Shown piece after piece: positions 1 to 8,120 of a stretch of DNA of 35,453 nt. The notes beneath the pieces were generated by a model. The model was not told the origin of the DNA and did not search any database. It was given only the letters and a program-made list of their open reading frames with translations. Within the stretch, counting starts at the first letter, position 1, and each line of letters opens with the position of its first letter. Origin of the DNA: Gilvimarinus gilvus (lineage in GTDB: Bacteria; Pseudomonadota; Gammaproteobacteria; Pseudomonadales; Cellvibrionaceae); assembly GCF_030518155.1 (NCBI RefSeq), contig NZ_JAULRU010000428.1, positions 1 to 35,453 on the forward strand, read 5' to 3'. Position numbers and translations under genes: made by a program.

Positions 1-161
1 CTGCGGTGTTCAAAATTATAATCTTTACCTTTACCACATAAAAACGCCCGGCGTACGCAGCGGGAAACACAGTGATAGTAAGGGGTATCGGCAACAGATA
101 TCAGCTCTTTCCTTGGGCGAGTCATCGTTCTTCCTTAAACGCTGAGGTCGATATTTACAAT

Positions 162-301
162 GGCAGAGGGTTGTGGCACTGTCAAGTTTTTGGGTGTCCC
201 GAAATGGATCGGCAGAGGGTTTCCCGAAATGGATCGGCAGAGGGTTGTGGCACTGTCAAGTTTTTGGGTGTCCCGAAATGGATCGTCCCGAAATGAATCG
301 G
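162..301. repeat. Short direct-repeat array, 50-bp unit
   Basis: Two identical 50-bp units lie at 162-211 and 236-285. Between them, 211-236 is the same unit with about 25 internal bases missing, and 286-300 is one more copy of its last 15 bases with a single change. The 15-bp piece TCCCGAAATGGATCG therefore occurs four times. No protein looks credible here: the two small overlapping reading frames follow the repeat and have no ribosome binding site. It may be the remains of a mobile-element end or a duplication hot spot. Nothing else is recognised in 1-515 apart from the element end at 456. Confidence 0.75.
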
Positions 302-455
302 TAATTACAATCAATCGACGATGGTTGTGATTGGAGCAATTGGTGGGCGAAATTATAGGCACAATGATCGGCAATACTAATCGTGTAAGATCTATAGAAT
401 GTAAAGATTGATCGCGATAGTACTGTCGTTTTTACACCCTCTTTATATGCCCTGG

Positions 456-469
456 CAGGCTGTTGAAAA
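456..469 (+). repeat. Solo end of the CAGGCTGTTGAAAA element family
   Basis: The 14 bases CAGGCTGTTGAAAA match exactly the terminal inverted repeat of the complete miniature element at 2922-3184. No opposite end is visible nearby, so this is a solo or decayed end. The following bases ATGGGGAAGG do not continue the interior of the complete copies. Confidence 0.55.
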
Positions 470-515
470 TGGGGAAGGTCTATTTCTCTTACTAAAATTA
501 AGGAAACGGTGGCGC

Positions 516-809
516 CTAGCCTGAATGATCGTCATTCTGCGGGCGGGTGCTGGAAATTACTGTCCATAACTTTCGGAAACGGCGTTCCAGTATCTTTTCC
601 ACTTTGTGTACCGTGCGATTGATTTTGTGCCAGCGTGAGCGCGCCATCTGTAAAAGGTGACGGGAGCGATGATTTACGCACAGAAGAGCGGCAAGGCTGG
701 CGGTGATGACCACCAGCCCCACGGGAATAGGGGACAGCAGCAGTAATATACCCAAAAGCAGCCCGACTAAGGCAATAAGCGTTACCAGCCAGTCGCGGAC
801 TATTTTCAT
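516..809 (-). CDS. Small two-helix membrane protein (PGPGW-like)
   Basis: The 97-residue protein has a basic N-terminus, two close hydrophobic stretches (about residues 6-22 and 25-44) separated by a Ser-Pro-Ile-Pro turn, and a strongly basic, helical C-terminal half. This resembles the small PGPGW-type putative membrane proteins, which have two helices joined by a Pro-Gly-rich turn; the exact PGPGW motif is not present, so the family call is tentative. The frame stays open upstream to 866, but the ATG at 809 puts the hydrophobic part right after a short charged head, as expected. Neither start has a strong ribosome binding site. Function is unknown, and it stands alone on this strand. Confidence 0.55.
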   Translation of the reverse strand: MKIVRDWLVTLIALVGLLLGILLLLSPIPVGLVVITASLAALLCVNHRSRHLLQMARSRWHKINRTVHKVEKILERRFRKLWTVISSTRPQNDDHSG

Positions 810-1206
810 AACGGGTCGCTCATATTCATATTTTGCACCGCTTTTCTGGCATTTTAGGGGGTGCACCGAATTTGGCGCGGCACTCGCGGTGTTAGCCTAA
901 CTGGTGTTTGTTGCAATTGGTTAACAGCGCCTTAAAAATCGCTTTGCGGTCAATGGCGCATTTATCTGCCAGAGGTATGTGCATGGTTTGATTGTGCAGC
1001 CAGCGAAGCATTGGTAACGCCACTCTTTGAGTTGCCTGATCTTTGCCATGTTTCTCCGGCTACGAAAGAGCGCCTGTTCCAATGGTCTTGTCCCCTGCAC
1101 TCGACGAACTATTATTTATCATGTTTATTGGCTAGACTGTTTTACGATCACAGGCGGCCCTGTGTGAGGGTCGCGTGCATGTTTTGGAGCACAAGGAGTA
1201 AGTACT
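810..1206. other. Gene-free stretch upstream of the DUF1254 gene
   Basis: No convincing coding frame, RNA gene or repeat was seen in these roughly 400 bases. The segment must hold the 5' regions of the small membrane-protein gene (minus strand) and the DUF1254 gene (plus strand), but no clear -35/-10 pair stands out. Confidence 0.4.
1193..1198 (+). promoter_or_regulatory. Ribosome binding site of the DUF1254 gene
   Basis: AAGGAG lies eight bases before the ATG at 1207 and fixes that start. Confidence 0.7.
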
Positions 1207-2355
1207 ATGAAAATCCAGATTTTCCTCTCACCGCAAAGGCTTTTTCACCAATTTTTTCGCCAGGCTCAAGTCATTTTAGTTGCACTACTGTTGGGCGCCG
1301 CTCCCGGAGTAATGGCTGATGAATCGACCGGTGTGGGTGCTAATGGTGTCGCTTTGCCTTCCAGTCCGGCTTTTATAGGAGAGGGGGGCGAAAAGGTCAC
1401 TATGGACAATGTAGTTCGCGCCGAAACGGCAAAGTATTTTGCCGAGGAAACCATCAAAACAGGCCCGAATAAGTTTCGTCACGAACGCAATGGTATTCAG
1501 CTCGACAACCAAACCATTATTCGCTCAAACTTCGACCTGATTTATTCCTATGCAGTTTTTGACGCCAGTGAGGGGCTGGAAATTACGGTTCCTGAATACG
1601 ATCTGTACCACTCGGTTCAAGTATTTGATGAAAATCATGTAACACTGGAAGTAGTGTATCCGGGTGAAACCAAAATCGTGTCACATGATCAACTCACCTA
1701 TGGCGATCATGTATACCTATTTATGCGTACCCAGCCCCCTTCCACGGATAAGGCCGGCATTGAGAAACTGCATCAGCGTCAGGATTCGGTAGAGGTAAAA
1801 GCCGGGTCGAGCAACCCCTATACCTCTGAGGTAAAGTATGATGTGAGCTCGTTCAACGCGCTGCGCAACGAACTTATCGCTCGCGCTCCTAAAGAGGTTA
1901 TTGTTTACAAGGGGTTTATTGAAAGCCTTGACGATATAGTGTCCCCTCATTACCAGATGACCAATCTAGCGGGTTGGGGAGGACTACCTGCACGTCATGC
2001 CCACTATTTTGTAGTCGCTCCGGCAGATGATAAGGCCCGGCAAGGCGACGCTTCCAGCTTTACCTTCAGCCCACCGCCGGTGCAGTTTGACCGCTCTGGG
2101 TACTGGTCACTTACCGTCTATAACCCTGAGGGCTGGGTAACCACCAAGCCATTTAAAATTAGCTCGCTCGAGGCGAAGCCAAACAAAGACGGCACTTACA
2201 CAATTAACTTTAATGGCCCCGAAGATTCAATTAACAACCTGGAAGTTCCAGAAAACTGGAACGCTCTTTTCCGCTGCTATCTCCCCGAATCGCGTGAGGC
2301 CATTATCGATTTTCAAAAAGATATGGATGCCAACCACAAGGTTCTGTCTAATTGA
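1207..2355 (+). CDS. Secreted DUF1254/DUF1214 protein
   Basis: This 382-residue protein starts with a long signal peptide (basic head, hydrophobic stretch around residues 22-33, likely cleavage after VMA near residue 37). The first half contains a DUF1254-type segment (about 80-190) with the typical run around EGLEITVPEYDLYHSVQVFD. The second half has a DUF1214-type segment (about 265-365) marked by GYWSLTVYNPEGW. These paired domains are common in exported bacterial proteins of unknown function, and no catalytic residues are established. The gene has a good ribosome binding site and is followed by a hairpin terminator, so it appears to be a single-gene unit. Export is well supported; the biochemical role is not known. 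Confidence 0.9.
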   Translation: MKIQIFLSPQRLFHQFFRQAQVILVALLLGAAPGVMADESTGVGANGVALPSSPAFIGEGGEKVTMDNVVRAETAKYFAEETIKTGPNKFRHERNGIQLDNQTIIRSNFDLIYSYAVFDASEGLEITVPEYDLYHSVQVFDENHVTLEVVYPGETKIVSHDQLTYGDHVYLFMRTQPPSTDKAGIEKLHQRQDSVEVKAGSSNPYTSEVKYDVSSFNALRNELIARAPKEVIVYKGFIESLDDIVSPHYQMTNLAGWGGLPARHAHYFVVAPADDKARQGDASSFTFSPPPVQFDRSGYWSLTVYNPEGWVTTKPFKISSLEAKPNKDGTYTINFNGPEDSINNLEVPENWNALFRCYLPESREAIIDFQKDMDANHKVLSN

Positions 2356-2362
2356 TCGCATG

Positions 2363-2400
2363 GAATCCCCTGGCTAAATTCTAGGGGATTCTGCCCTTTT
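2363..2400 (+). terminator. Rho-independent terminator after the DUF1254 gene
   Basis: A perfect 9-bp stem GAATCCCCT (2363-2371) pairs with AGGGGATTC (2383-2391) around an 11-base loop and is followed by CTGCCCTTTT. It begins seven bases after the stop codon. Confidence 0.75.
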
Positions 2401-2449
2401 AAACATATACACGAAAATAATTAGATACTGGGTACTTTCAAAACCGAGG

Positions 2450-2470
2450 GCAGCCCCTAAACGGGGCTGC
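2450..2470. terminator. Second GC-rich hairpin
   Basis: GCAGCCCC and GGGGCTGC form a perfect 8-bp stem around TAAAC, followed by TTCGTGTCG. The tail is not a clean T-run, so this could be a back-up terminator or a leader hairpin of the downstream broken gene. Confidence 0.45.
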
Positions 2471-2554
2471 TTCGTGTCGTTGCTTATGCCTTAGAATTTG
2501 ATAAATTTGGTAAGTGAAATTGTGCCACCTGGTGGTAAAATAAACAGAGGGACC

Positions 2555-3628
2555 ATGTTTAATTTTTTCAAATCAAAACCTATTCTTTCTGAGCAAGACG
2601 CTGCGTTTCAGATTGAGACCTATCAATGGTTGCTTAAATACTTCGGCGGAAAGGATTTCTATGAAAGGTCCGAGCTCGTTCTCCCCCCCGGCAGTATTTT
2701 CCCTCCAAAGTTGAAAGTCCCGAAGAAGCCGCGATTGCAATGTTTTACGCTGTTAAGAAGTACGCAGGTATGGAGGATTGGCCGTGCAAGCTCTTAGCTC
2801 AAGAAGACGATGTTGACCCTTTGGTCGGCGAGATGCTTGTCGTGCAGAATGCGCCTAACTCCGCATTGGGGACATTCGAATATAGGGGTGATAATGAAGC
2901 TATTATTACGTATAACCCTAGCAGGCTGTTGAAAAGCCCCAAGCGTACTCAGGCTTTCAGGCTGGCTCGTAATCTAGGCGACCTTTTGAAGGTGTGTGTC
3001 CACCCATCGAAAAAGGGCAACGACGAGTGCGGGCCAGCCTGAAAGCCCCGGGGGGCGTGGCCTGAAGCGCACATCTGTTGCGCCTTGCCTCTAGCAAAGG
3101 GAACCACCCTGTCCGTCGAGACAAGACACAACATCTGCACGCTTCAGGCTACGCTGAGCATGCATGGGGTTTTTCAACAGCCTGCTAGAACAAGCCCCAC
3201 GCAGTTAGTTGCAACCTTTGCCCATGAGTTATCTCACTACCTGACCTGTACCGCCAATGAGCCGCCTCCCGGAGGGTGGGATAATTGGGAGTTTGCTACA
3301 GACATTGCGGCGACATTTCTTGGCTTTGGCGTATTCATGGCCAATTCTTCGTTTAACTTTAGTTAGTATCACAAATACGGGCTCGCAGGGTTGGCAAACT
3401 ACGGGTGGCGGTTATCTAACAGAATCAGAGCATGTGTATGCCTTGGCATTATTTTTACTGCTTAAGGATATGTCGGTCGTGCGGGCAATGAACTGCTTGA
3501 AACCCAATCTGAAGAAGTTGCTTAAAAAGGCTGTTAAAGAACTTAGTGACACCAATGTCATTGCAGAACTCAAAGCAATAAAATACGAGGGGATAGCTAT
3601 AGATCATTGTCAGGGGGCGAGCTTGTAG
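2555..3628 (+). pseudogene. Broken HExxH (zincin-like) hypothetical gene
   Basis: The pieces of one ancestral gene can be read across three breaks. The first piece starts at the ATG at 2555 (MFNFFKSKPILSEQ). A change of frame occurs around the C-run near 2690-2700, after which the frame reads on through VESPEEAAIAMFYAVKKYAG. A 263-bp mobile element interrupts the gene at 2922-3184. The next piece contains FAHELSHYL, a zinc-protease-like HExxH motif, and a second frame change occurs near 3360, after which the frame continues through GGGYLTESEHVYALALF to the stop at 3628. Removing the element plus one CTAG joins NP to RTSPTQLVATFAHELSHYL in frame. No family name is recognised. With two frameshifts and an insertion it is very likely inactive. 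Confidence 0.8.
2922..3184. mobile_element. Miniature inverted-repeat element, copy 1 (263 bp)
   Basis: Perfect 14-bp terminal inverted repeats (CAGGCTGTTGAAAA and its complement) bound a 263-bp segment with no transposase. It is flanked on both sides by CTAG (2918-2921 and 3185-3188), read as a 4-bp target duplication. Inside is a nested perfect 15-bp inverted repeat (2952-2966 with 3033-3047), part of an 86-bp section that copy 2 lacks. It interrupts the HExxH gene. A CTAG-like target with 4-bp duplication would fit an IS5-group parent transposase; that is inference. Confidence 0.85.
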
Positions 3629-3762
3629 CAAAGCCTGGGCTCGGAATAGATTATTTATCTCAACGAAGCTTTCGGTGAGGTATTCACTACCCACGTACTA
3701 GGAGTATTCTTTCCCGTACCCCGTACCCCGTATCCCAATGATTTTTCTCAAAGACCTCTGCA

Positions 3763-4797
3763 CTATATCCCCGGCTGTCCTTGTTTTGCGTCGCCACGTA
3801 TTTTTTCATCGGCTGTTGTATTCCGATATTGGCTGGGGGATACATCAAACCAGCGTTTGAAGGCGCGGCTAAAACTGGGTTGGTCACCGTAGCCAAGTAG
3901 GTAGCTGATTTCGCTGAGTGAGTGCTCGCCTAAGCTCAGGTATTCTTTGGCCAGTTCGCGACGAATTTTATCCAGCAGTTGTTTGAAGTGGGTACCTTCG
4001 TCTTGCAGGCGCCTTTGCAGGCTGCGGGTGCTAAGGCCAAGTTCGACTGCGATGGCAGCTTCTGAGACTTCACCCGAGGGCAGTCGCGCGGCGATTGCCT
4101 GGCCAAGGCGGGCGCGGATATTACTGTTTTGCACTTTACTGAGGTTTTCCAATGCCAGCTTTTCATTGACCAGTGCCAGCTGAGTATTGGCGCCGGGCAG
4201 GTGAATGTGGGCTTGCTGGCAATCAATGGCAATCCAGTTGTTAGCGGCACAAGTATCAGCATTCCCGCTAAAAAAAGCCTGTGCCTCGGCCGATAATGGT
4301 TGCCCGTTTAGGTCTATCCCCAGTGCCACTGGACTAAAGCTGTCGCCTAGCAGTGACCGGCACATCGTGACGATGGCTGCCAGTCCTGCCACCTTGGCCG
4401 CGTCGGTGCTCTGAGCATGGGGTGCAATTTGCAGTTGGTAATGGGCGCCTTCTTTGCTCAGCTTGGCGTGTAAACCACTGTTAACCAGCTGTGCGTAACG
4501 CACCAAACGCTCCAGTGCTTCGTACAGGGTGTCGCTGGCAAGCCAGGCAAACCCTAAGGCGTTAAAGCTGGTGGGCTGCCAGCGAGCGCCGACGTCCAGC
4601 CCGAAATCCGGTTTGGAGTAACAGCGTTCAGCTTCTGTCCACAGCTGGCGCATTCCCGTTGCTGGATAGCGCCCGCTGGCATCGGCCAGGCGCGCTGGGT
4701 CTAGCCCCGCCTGCAGAAAAGCGGCGCGGGCATCAATGCCGTCATCACTCAGGGTTTGCCAAATAAGCTTGGCCCAGCTCGTCAGTGTGGTGTCCAT
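3763..4797 (-). CDS. AraC-family transcriptional regulator
   Basis: The 344-residue protein has an N-terminal arabinose-binding-type regulatory region of the AraC subclass PF12625 (about residues 20-205) and a C-terminal AraC/XylS DNA-binding region with two helix-turn-helix units. The second unit shows the classic ending LSEISYLLGYGDQPSFSRAF then RWFDVSPSQYR. The start at 4797 is chosen because AAGGAA lies just upstream; a longer frame to 4908 lacks such a site and would cover most of the intergenic region. It is divergent from lpxC with 145 bp between the start codons, so it may regulate that gene. The ligand is unknown. Confidence 0.9.
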   Translation of the reverse strand: MDTTLTSWAKLIWQTLSDDGIDARAAFLQAGLDPARLADASGRYPATGMRQLWTEAERCYSKPDFGLDVGARWQPTSFNALGFAWLASDTLYEALERLVRYAQLVNSGLHAKLSKEGAHYQLQIAPHAQSTDAAKVAGLAAIVTMCRSLLGDSFSPVALGIDLNGQPLSAEAQAFFSGNADTCAANNWIAIDCQQAHIHLPGANTQLALVNEKLALENLSKVQNSNIRARLGQAIAARLPSGEVSEAAIAVELGLSTRSLQRRLQDEGTHFKQLLDKIRRELAKEYLSLGEHSLSEISYLLGYGDQPSFSRAFKRWFDVSPSQYRNTTADEKIRGDAKQGQPGI

Positions 4798-4928
4798 AAA
4801 TTCCTTGCATACATCAGTGAACCCCCAGTTTAAGCAAAAAACACCATCTTGGCAGCAATTGCTAAACAGTTGGCGTCTGGGAACAAATCGCCCCGGTGCG
4901 TTGGGCATATTCTGAACTTGTACCCAAA

Positions 4929-4935
4929 AGGAGGA
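4929..4935 (+). promoter_or_regulatory. Strong ribosome binding site of lpxC
   Basis: AAGGAGG lies seven bases before the ATG at 4943, close to the ideal consensus. Confidence 0.75.
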
Positions 4936-4942
4936 ATTCGGG

Positions 4943-5866
4943 ATGACAAGTTCACAGTATTATCAGCACACCATTAATACACCTTTTACTTGTTTTGGAC
5001 GTGGGTTGCACACCGGTGTACCGGTGGTGATGAAAGTACTGCCCGCTGGTGACAACACGGGGCGCACCTTTGTTCGGCGCGATTGTTTGACGGGACAAAA
5101 CGATGTGCGAGCCATTTGGTTTAATGTGCGTAACACGCAGCTAAGCACCACGCTTTGCAACCGCTTTGGCGTAACGGTAACGACCGTTGAGCATTTGATG
5201 GCTGCGTTCGCGGCACATGGCGTGGACAATGTAAAAATCGTGTTGGATGGCCCTGAAGTGCCCATTTTGGAAGGTAGCTCGCGTACCTTTTCTGATTTAA
5301 TTTTGGCCTCGGGCCTAAAACAACAGCGCGCCCGTCGCAAGGTGATCGTGGTGAAGCGGGCCGTGCAATTTGATTTGGGTGATCGCTCCGGGATGCTTGT
5401 GCCCGGCAAGGGTTTAACCGCCGATTTAGAGATTGATTTTGAGGCCCAGGCGATTGGGCGGCAAGCCATTAAGGGAGTTGAGCTGAATGAGGAAACGTTT
5501 GTTCGTAGTATCCGTGACGCGAGAACCTTTGGTGTTGTGGACGATGTTGAGCAATTGATGCAAAACGGCTTTGCGCGAGGCGCCTCGCTCAAGAATGCGT
5601 TGGTGGTGCAAGGTGACCGTATTCTTAATCCTGAAGGGTTGCATTACCCTGATGAGTGCGTGCGCCATAAAGTATTGGATTTATACGGCGATTTGGCGAT
5701 GGCGGGTGCGCCGATTAAAGGCCATTTTCGCGGCTTGAAAAGTGGCCACCACATCAACGCCAATGTTGTTACCCAACTGTTAACGGATTCACAGAGTTTT
5801 GAATTTATCGATGCCGAACAGGCCGATCGACAATGGCAGAAATTGCCTACACAGGTAACGGCGTAG
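4943..5866 (+). CDS. UDP-3-O-acyl-N-acetylglucosamine deacetylase (LpxC), stand-alone copy
   Basis: LpxC removes the acetyl group from UDP-3-O-acyl-GlcNAc, the first committed step of lipid A synthesis, in the cytoplasm. At 307 residues it is of normal length. The catalytic set is visible: E83-H84 in TVEHLMAA, H242 and D246 in RHKVLDLYGD with D250 following, and H269 in the GLKSGHH loop, matching E78/H79, H238, D242, D246 and H265 of the E. coli enzyme. The N-terminal region (FGRGLHTGVPV) differs from the usual GVGLHSG form. In gammaproteobacteria lpxC normally follows ftsZ; here it sits alone, divergent from an AraC regulator. It may be a second copy, but the rest of the genome is not visible. 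Confidence 0.93.
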   Translation: MTSSQYYQHTINTPFTCFGRGLHTGVPVVMKVLPAGDNTGRTFVRRDCLTGQNDVRAIWFNVRNTQLSTTLCNRFGVTVTTVEHLMAAFAAHGVDNVKIVLDGPEVPILEGSSRTFSDLILASGLKQQRARRKVIVVKRAVQFDLGDRSGMLVPGKGLTADLEIDFEAQAIGRQAIKGVELNEETFVRSIRDARTFGVVDDVEQLMQNGFARGASLKNALVVQGDRILNPEGLHYPDECVRHKVLDLYGDLAMAGAPIKGHFRGLKSGHHINANVVTQLLTDSQSFEFIDAEQADRQWQKLPTQVTA

Positions 5867-6188
5867 CAGTATGCAAGGCGCTCTGCGCTTTATCGTAGAA
5901 GGGCGAGTTTATTGATGGCATCGATGTTTGAGTTGCGTCAATAAACCTGTCCTATATATTTCTTTTGTTGGCCTCGGCGTTGCGCCATTGTAGTGGGCTA
6001 CAGTCACTATATCTGAGTAGGTTTAGTGTTGGGGCCTCAGGTTTTTAAAACTGCGCACCTACCCAGAAAATGTCGATATTTTCAAATTCGTCCGGGCCCA
6101 TGTTTCGTACAAAAAATAGATACTTTCTATCCGGCGTCACATTTGTGCTCATCTTGCAGGCCCTTTTTGTTTAACCACCGTTGTGCGA
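5867..6188. other. Gene-free stretch between lpxC and rluF
   Basis: No coding frame with support was found. The only structure seen is a perfect 9-bp inverted repeat, GTTTATTGA (5907-5915) and TCAATAAAC (5938-5946), with a 22-base loop and no T-run. It could end the lpxC transcript or be a protein-binding site. Confidence 0.4.
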
Positions 6189-6194
6189 TATAAT
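6167..6194 (+). promoter_or_regulatory. Candidate sigma-70 promoter of rluF
   Basis: TTGTTT (6167-6172) and a consensus TATAAT (6189-6194) are separated by 16 bases. Transcription would begin near 6201, leaving a leader of about 100 bases before the chosen rluF start at 6299. This argues against the longer reading frame that opens at 6209. Confidence 0.6.
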
Positions 6195-6298
6195 CCGCTC
6201 TCGCATCAATGGGGGCGGATTGTTGGGGCTGTGCTTTGCCCTCAGCAGTACCAGCCAACTTTGTTCTCTTAGTCTTACCGGTTAAAAGTCGACACTTT

Positions 6299-7348
6299 AT
6301 GCTCAACACCTCTTTAACACGCCTGAATAAGTATATTAGCGAGAGCGGTATGTGCTCGCGGCGCGATGCCGACCGCTATATTGAGCAGGGTAATGTGTAC
6401 CTAAACGGTAAGCGAGCTCAGGTGGGCGATCAGGTGGCGCCGGGGGATGTGGTGCGGGTAAATGGTCAGCTTATCGAGCCGCAAGAGGCGGAGGATCTAA
6501 TCTTTATCGCACTGAACAAGCCGGTAGGCATTGTCAGTACCACGGAGAGTAGTGAGCGGGACAATATAGTTAATTTTGTGCGTCACAGCACCCGAATTTT
6601 TCCCATCGGGCGGTTGGATAAAGACTCTCAGGGTTTGATTTTTTTAACCAACAATGGCGACTTGGTTAATAAGATTCTGCGCGCGGGCAACAACCATGAA
6701 AAAGAGTACTTGGTAACAGTTAATAAGCCGATTCGCGACGACTTTATTACTGGTATGAGTCAGGGCGTGCCGATTCTGGGCACTATGACGAAAAAGTGTA
6801 AAGTCAGTAAGGAATCGCCCACTGTCTTTAGAATAACCTTGGTACAGGGGCTTAATCGCCAGATTCGCCGGATGTGCGAGCATTTTGGTTACGAAGTTGT
6901 GCGCCTTGAACGCGTAAAAATTATGAATGTGGGCCTGAAGGGCTTGCCGGTGGGCGAGTGGCGCGACCTTACCCAAAAAGAATTGAAAGTTCTGCTCGCC
7001 TCGATAGAAGACTCCTCGTCTGAGGCACCTGCTGGACGCAAAAACTCACAGAAAAGTGCGCCACATAAAGCGCGTGGGCAGGGCAAGCCGAAGGCCGGTG
7101 GCAAAAAAACCATCGCGGGTGGCAATAAAAAATCTGCTGCAGTGGGCGGTAAAAGGTCTGGTCCCAAAGCTGGCGGCGGGGGTAAAAATAAGCCTGCAGG
7201 GGGTGGCAAGCCTGCGTCAAAGTCATCACGCCACAATACGGGCGCGCCGTCTAAAGGTGGAGCTAATAAACCGGGAGGCAAGAATAAACCCGGCAGTCGA
7301 TCGCGACAAAAGCCCGCCCGCTCAGGCCCTAAAAAGCCACGACGCTAG
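6299..7348 (+). CDS. 23S rRNA pseudouridine synthase RluF with long basic tail
   Basis: RluF makes pseudouridine at position 2604 of 23S rRNA in E. coli. The 349-residue protein starts with an S4 RNA-binding domain (RLNKYISES through [14 protein letters not shown], about residues 8-65). The RsuA/RluB-type catalytic domain follows, with the motif [15 protein letters not shown], whose first Asp is catalytic, and [16 protein letters not shown]. From about residue 243 to the end there is a tail of over 100 residues made almost only of Lys, Gly, Ser, Ala, Pro and Arg in loose K-P-x-G-G patterns. The ATG at 6299 is preferred because it opens exactly at the conserved N-terminus; its ribosome binding site is weak. 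Confidence 0.92.
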   Translation: MLNTSLTRLNKYISESGMCSRRDADRYIEQGNVYLNGKRAQVGDQVAPGDVVRVNGQLIEPQEAEDLIFIALNKPVGIVSTTESSERDNIVNFVRHSTRIFPIGRLDKDSQGLIFLTNNGDLVNKILRAGNNHEKEYLVTVNKPIRDDFITGMSQGVPILGTMTKKCKVSKESPTVFRITLVQGLNRQIRRMCEHFGYEVVRLERVKIMNVGLKGLPVGEWRDLTQKELKVLLASIEDSSSEAPAGRKNSQKSAPHKARGQGKPKAGGKKTIAGGNKKSAAVGGKRSGPKAGGGGKNKPAGGGKPASKSSRHNTGAPSKGGANKPGGKNKPGSRSRQKPARSGPKKPRR

Positions 7349-7415
7349 CCAGCCAACGATGAATAAGCGCAGAGACAATACACGACCTGATTTCTACCGA
7401 CGCCCACTCCTCACC

Positions 7416-8120
7416 CTACAACCCAAACACCCATTCTGGAAGCCAGCCAAGTGCCCAAGCCTCAAGCTGTTTATCCAGCCCCGTCAGAGTGAGCAAACCC
7501 AGCAATATAAGCATGGCGCCTAGCATTATCTTGCCAAAGCCCGCGCCTTTGCTCATGCCACCCGTGAGCTTTTGTAGAGCCTTGCCTGAGACGAGGCCTG
7601 CTACCAACAGTACAAGTGCGGTACCGACGCCAAAAGCGAGCATAATGATAAACGCCTTGGTCATTTGCTGGCCCTGAGAGGCTAGGGCAATAGCGGCGCC
7701 AAGGGTTGGGCCGACGCAAGGCAGCCAGACAATACCCAGTAAGAAACCGACACCAAATTGCCCACCCCAGGCGTTGTCTGCTATACCGCTAAAACGACTG
7801 CTTAACATTGACAGACGCAAGCTTAACCAGTCGCCTAAGGGTTTGACGACCAGAACAAGCCCTACTAGCAGCAGTAAAAGGGCGGCAAAGTAGCGGAACA
7901 GTTCCGGGTCGAGCCCAAGATTGACCAGTACAAAGCTCAGTAGGGTGCCGGCAACGGCAAAAGCTAAGCTTAAACCCAGTGCCAGCGCGTAGGGGCCAAA
8001 ACGACTTTGGCCCGAAGCGGAGCCCATTACTATAGGCACTAATGGCCACACGCAGGGCGATAGTACGCCCAGCATGCCGGCCAAAAAAGCCAGTGGAATG
8101 GCGGTTAATTCAAGGCTCAT
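7416..8120 (-). CDS. CcdA/DsbD-type membrane electron-transfer protein
   Basis: This 234-residue integral membrane protein of about six helices moves reducing power from cytoplasmic thioredoxin across the inner membrane. The two redox cysteines of the family are present in their usual helix contexts: C23 in LSPCVWPLVP and C135 in WLPCVGPTLG. It has only the membrane domain, lacking the periplasmic parts of full DsbD. Its start overlaps the stop of the thioredoxin-like gene by four bases (ATGA), so the two are co-translated. That protein, exported and carrying WCPTC, is the natural periplasmic electron acceptor. Confidence 0.9.
   Translation of the reverse strand: MSLELTAIPLAFLAGMLGVLSPCVWPLVPIVMGSASGQSRFGPYALALGLSLAFAVAGTLLSFVLVNLGLDPELFRYFAALLLLLVGLVLVVKPLGDWLSLRLSMLSSRFSGIADNAWGGQFGVGFLLGIVWLPCVGPTLGAAIALASQGQQMTKAFIIMLAFGVGTALVLLVAGLVSGKALQKLTGGMSKGAGFGKIMLGAMLILLGLLTLTGLDKQLEAWALGWLPEWVFGL

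Noticed and set aside
72-374. Two overlapping small frames over the 50-bp repeats
   Set aside because: Both depend on the DNA repeat, lack ribosome binding sites and resemble no protein.
1011-1319. 102-codon frame before and overlapping the DUF1254 gene
   Set aside because: It overlaps a signal-peptide-bearing gene with a good ribosome binding site and shows no features of its own.
4963-5592. 209-codon minus-strand frame opposite lpxC
   Set aside because: It is the antisense shadow of a well-conserved gene, and the predicted peptide has no domain.
6889-7281. Minus-strand Pro/Leu-rich frames opposite the rluF tail
   Set aside because: They are the mirror of the Lys/Gly-rich tail codons; rluF itself is clearly coding.
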